From the NCBI GenBank assembly GCA_029934775.1, contig JAOZLO010000010.1, positions 1 to 15,386 on the forward strand: 15,386 nucleotides of DNA, read 5' to 3'. A program made the position numbers and the translations under genes. This document shows positions 13,646 through 15,386 of the stretch, one piece after another. The DNA comes from Desulfocapsaceae bacterium. GTDB taxonomy: Bacteria; Desulfobacterota; Desulfobulbia; Desulfobulbales; Desulfocapsaceae. Within the stretch, counting starts at the first letter, position 1. Each line of letters starts with the position of its first letter. The notes under the pieces are model-generated. The model had not been told where the DNA came from and ran no database searches. It saw nothing but the letters and a program-made list of their open reading frames with translations.

Positions 13646-14341
13646 ATGGTAAATAACGATTTGATAGTCAATAATCCTCTCCGGGTTCTCGGCCTGGAGG
13701 AGAAAGCGGAGAAAGGGGTTCAGAGTATGGGGCTGGTTATGGCCAGGGCCGGACTTGGGAAAACAGCCATTCTGGTTCAGTTTGCTCTTGACTGCATCCT
13801 GCAGGGCAACAAGGTGCTTCATGTCTCTATAGGGGAGAGTGTCGATAAGACGAGAGCATGGTACGATGATATTCTCTCTTTATTGACTGAGGGCGAGAAA
13901 ATTGAAATGATTCCCGGAATCATGAAAAATCGTATGATTATGACATTCAAGGAATCTACTTTCAGTAAAGCTGTGTTGGAAGAACGTTTTGATGATCTGG
14001 TTAAACAGGATATTTTTCGTCCGGAATGTTTAATCGTTGATGGGTATGATTTTAAGAGTAATGACAGTGATTCACTGAAAGATCTGCGCAATTTTATGGA
14101 AGATCGCGGTCTGAAAATGATCTGGTTTTCTGCTCTCTGTCATCGCGCTGATGATCGAGTAAGCGAGGATGGAGTTCCTGCCCCTTGTCATGATGTTGCG
14201 TCACTTTTTGAAACTGTCCTGCTGATTAAACCGGCAGGGGATGAAATGGAACTGGCTATATTAAAATGTGACTCCAGTGCCGTTGATCCCGATGCGACGT
14301 TGACTCTGGATCCTTCGACTATGCTCGTTAAGAAGAGGTGA
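13646..14341 (+). CDS. P-loop ATPase of RecA/KaiC-like appearance, function unknown
   Basis: A 231-aa soluble protein. It carries a Walker A motif ARAGLGKT at residues 33-40 preceded by a hydrophobic strand (GLVM), the helix AILVQFALDCILQGNKVLHVS that continues a RecA/KaiC-type nucleotide-binding core, and a Walker B strand CLIVDG with Asp132. No acidic residue directly follows Walker B as in most AAA+ ATPases. There is no transmembrane segment or known partner domain. ATG 13646 has AGGTGA about 6 nt upstream. It lies 111 nt after the EF-G gene with no terminator seen between, so it may be co-transcribed; the transcript ends at the terminator 14381-14416. I do not recognise the family; a KaiC/RadA-like ATPase core is the closest description. 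Confidence 0.85.
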   Translation: MVNNDLIVNNPLRVLGLEEKAEKGVQSMGLVMARAGLGKTAILVQFALDCILQGNKVLHVSIGESVDKTRAWYDDILSLLTEGEKIEMIPGIMKNRMIMTFKESTFSKAVLEERFDDLVKQDIFRPECLIVDGYDFKSNDSDSLKDLRNFMEDRGLKMIWFSALCHRADDRVSEDGVPAPCHDVASLFETVLLIKPAGDEMELAILKCDSSAVDPDATLTLDPSTMLVKKR

Positions 14342-14356
14342 AGTTGGTGTTTTCAA

Positions 14357-14366
14357 GCCTTAAGGC
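14357..14366. repeat. 10-bp perfect palindrome GCCTTAAGGC
   Basis: A perfect palindrome lies 15 nt after the ATPase stop codon and 14 nt before the terminator stem. On RNA, AAGGCAT (14362-14368) could alternatively pair with ATGCTTT (14391-14397) of the terminator's left arm and loop. Function unknown. Confidence 0.4.
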
Positions 14367-14380
14367 ATGAAGAATAAATG

Positions 14381-14416
14381 AAAAGGCGGAATGCTTTCGG
14401 GCATCCCGCCTTTTTT
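14381..14416 (+). terminator. Intrinsic terminator between the ATPase gene and hisA
   Basis: A 14-position stem pairs 14381-14394 (AAAAGGCGGAATGC) with 14401-14414 (GCATCCCGCCTTTT) with a single A-C mismatch, around the loop TTTCGG, followed directly by a T run. It is GC-rich in the middle and a textbook rho-independent terminator. It ends only about 24 nt before the hisA start. Confidence 0.93.
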
Positions 14417-14439
14417 GTTTGCTTAAACGGGGGAAGGGA

Positions 14440-15204
14440 ATGAAGTTCAGACCATGTATTGATCTGCATAATGGCCAGGTTAAGCAGATAGTAGGCTCGA
14501 CACTGAATGACGATTGTCCGGCTGATGTCAAAACTAATTTTGAGACGGATAAATCATCAGCGTGGTTTGCGGATTTATATCGCTCTGATAATCTTGTCGG
14601 AGGGCACATAATTAAACTGGGACCAGGTAATGATTCTGCAGCGAAAGAGGCTCTTTCGACCTGGCCGGAAGGTATGCAGATAGGTGGTGGGATTACTGCT
14701 GAAAACGCCGGAGAGTGGATCGACAGAGGAGCCTCTCATGTCATTGTTACTTCATATGTATTTACAGATGGGCGAGTAGATGAGAGGCGGTTGGAGAAAC
14801 TTGTTAAAGCTGTTGGCCGAAAAAGCCTTGTCCTTGATTTGAGTTGCAGGAAAAGAGATGGGAATTATTATATTGTCACTGACAGATGGCAGAATTTTAC
14901 CGATGTCTCAATTACTCCTGAATTACTTGAGAGATTATCCGAATCATGTGATGAATTTCTTATCCATGCGGCTGATGTTGAAGGTAAATGCAACGGAGTT
15001 GAAATTGAGTTGGTGAAAAAGCTTTCGGACTGTTGTCCAATTCCTGCAACGTATGCGGGAGGGATCAGGGATATTGCGGATATGCAGTTGATTAAAGATG
15101 TGGGTAAGAACAGGCTGGATGTAACCATCGGCAGTGGACTTGATATCTTTGGTGGAACAACAATTTCCTACAGGGATGCTGTCTTCTTTTGTCGGAAGAT
15201 GTAA
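14440..15204 (+). CDS. hisA: Eukaryotic-type HisA (ProFAR isomerase, histidine biosynthesis)
   Basis: HisA converts ProFAR to PRFAR, the fourth step of histidine biosynthesis, with a (beta/alpha)8 barrel. This 254-aa protein has the barrel hallmarks: catalytic Asp8 in FRPCIDLHNGQ, the second catalytic Asp133 in LVLDLSCRKRDG, phosphate-binding IGGGI (81-85) and YAGGI, and GSGLDIFGG near the end. The details match the eukaryotic HIS6/HISN3 subfamily rather than ordinary bacterial HisA: HNGQVKQIVGSTL, NFETDKSSAWFADLY, GGHIIKLGPGN, GASHVIVTSYVF, and SCRKRDGNYYIVTDRWQ. The start ATG 14440 is favoured over TTG 14419 by the strong purine-rich Shine-Dalgarno GGGGGAAGGGA just upstream and by alignment with family N-termini. 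No other his gene is adjacent, and no room for a promoter exists between the terminator and the start. Confidence 0.93.
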   Translation: MKFRPCIDLHNGQVKQIVGSTLNDDCPADVKTNFETDKSSAWFADLYRSDNLVGGHIIKLGPGNDSAAKEALSTWPEGMQIGGGITAENAGEWIDRGASHVIVTSYVFTDGRVDERRLEKLVKAVGRKSLVLDLSCRKRDGNYYIVTDRWQNFTDVSITPELLERLSESCDEFLIHAADVEGKCNGVEIELVKKLSDCCPIPATYAGGIRDIADMQLIKDVGKNRLDVTIGSGLDIFGGTTISYRDAVFFCRKM

Positions 15205-15209
15205 GATTC

Positions 15210-15238
15210 TTGACCTGAAGTTGATCTTTGGATACAAT
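15210..15238 (+). promoter_or_regulatory. Sigma-70-type promoter for the right-edge gene
   Basis: TTGACC (15210-15215) and TACAAT (15233-15238) are separated by exactly 17 nt, each one mismatch from consensus. They start 6 nt after the hisA stop codon and give a leader of about 55 nt before the ATG at 15301. Confidence 0.7.
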
Positions 15239-15300
15239 GGATACGAGAATAACTGCTTGAATCTTTAATTGTGCAACAATATGATTATTCAAAGGAAAAT

Positions 15301-15386
15301 ATGGAATTAGACAAGGCAAAACAGAGAAAAAATATTGAGAAATTTATAAGGAGGATGCCCAGTCTTTCCACCACGGTAGGTAAAGT
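15301..15386 (+). CDS. N-terminus of a probable HDOD-domain regulatory protein, cut by the window edge
   Basis: From ATG 15301 the frame stays open to the window end for 28 full codons. It begins MELDKAKQRKNIEKF, a charged helix, then RRMPSLSTTVGK. The MPSLxTTVxK pattern is the usual opening of HDOD domains, a metal-lacking relative of HD domains found in bacterial signalling proteins, especially common in delta-proteobacteria. AAGGA lies about 5 nt before the ATG, and a good promoter lies upstream. Only the N-terminus is visible, so the call rests on one short motif. Confidence 0.6.
   Translation, partial: MELDKAKQRKNIEKFIRRMPSLSTTVGK

Overview
The window looks like chromosomal DNA from a Gram-negative bacterium, most likely a member of the former Deltaproteobacteria (Desulfobacterota). 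This is inferred from the genes: an EF-G of the spirochaete/planctomycete/delta type, a eukaryotic-type HisA, and a multi-subunit Mrp/Mbh-like antiporter operon. There is no insertion sequence, phage gene, CRISPR array, rRNA or tRNA that I can see.

Minus-strand block (10978 down to 1). Twelve genes run in one direction. The first nine form a tightly packed antiporter operon: mrpE, mrpF, mrpG, a long fused MrpA-C-terminus/MrpB protein, mrpC, two MrpD/NuoL-like subunits, a small two-helix membrane protein with a charged tail, and a third, longer MrpD/NuoL-like subunit. Every junction overlaps or touches (1 to 14 nt; mrpG to the fusion is 14 nt apart by conventional start codons). The order E-F-G-(A'B)-C-D matches the antiporter half of archaeal Mbh/Mbs complexes rather than the A-to-G order of classical Mrp operons, and no full-length MrpA is present. 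The products should form a membrane Na+/H+ exchanger with three complex I-type ion-translocating subunits. Next come a class I SAM-dependent methyltransferase whose start abuts the last antiporter gene, then, after a 160-nt gap holding a large nested inverted repeat, mnmG (gidA, tRNA wobble-uridine modification), and finally lgt (lipoprotein diacylglyceryl transferase), which runs off the left edge. A perfect-period 8-nt tandem repeat overlaps the mnmG stop codon.

Divergent intergenic region (10979-11449). These 471 nt separate the antiporter operon from the plus-strand block. They contain a possible antiporter-operon promoter, several small inverted repeats, a good -10 box for the plus strand and a very strong intrinsic terminator placed upstream of the EF-G start, suggesting a leader with attenuation or a small RNA.

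Plus-strand block (11450 to the right edge). An EF-G of the spdEFG1/mitochondrial EFG1 type is followed by a P-loop ATPase of unknown role, then an intrinsic terminator, then a eukaryotic-type HisA (histidine biosynthesis). A well-formed sigma-70-type promoter then precedes the start of a protein that looks like an HDOD-domain regulator, cut by the right edge.

The items most worth a second look are the reorganised three-pump antiporter with its triple-domain fusion and probable AUC start codon, the eukaryotic-type HisA, and the terminator in the EF-G leader.
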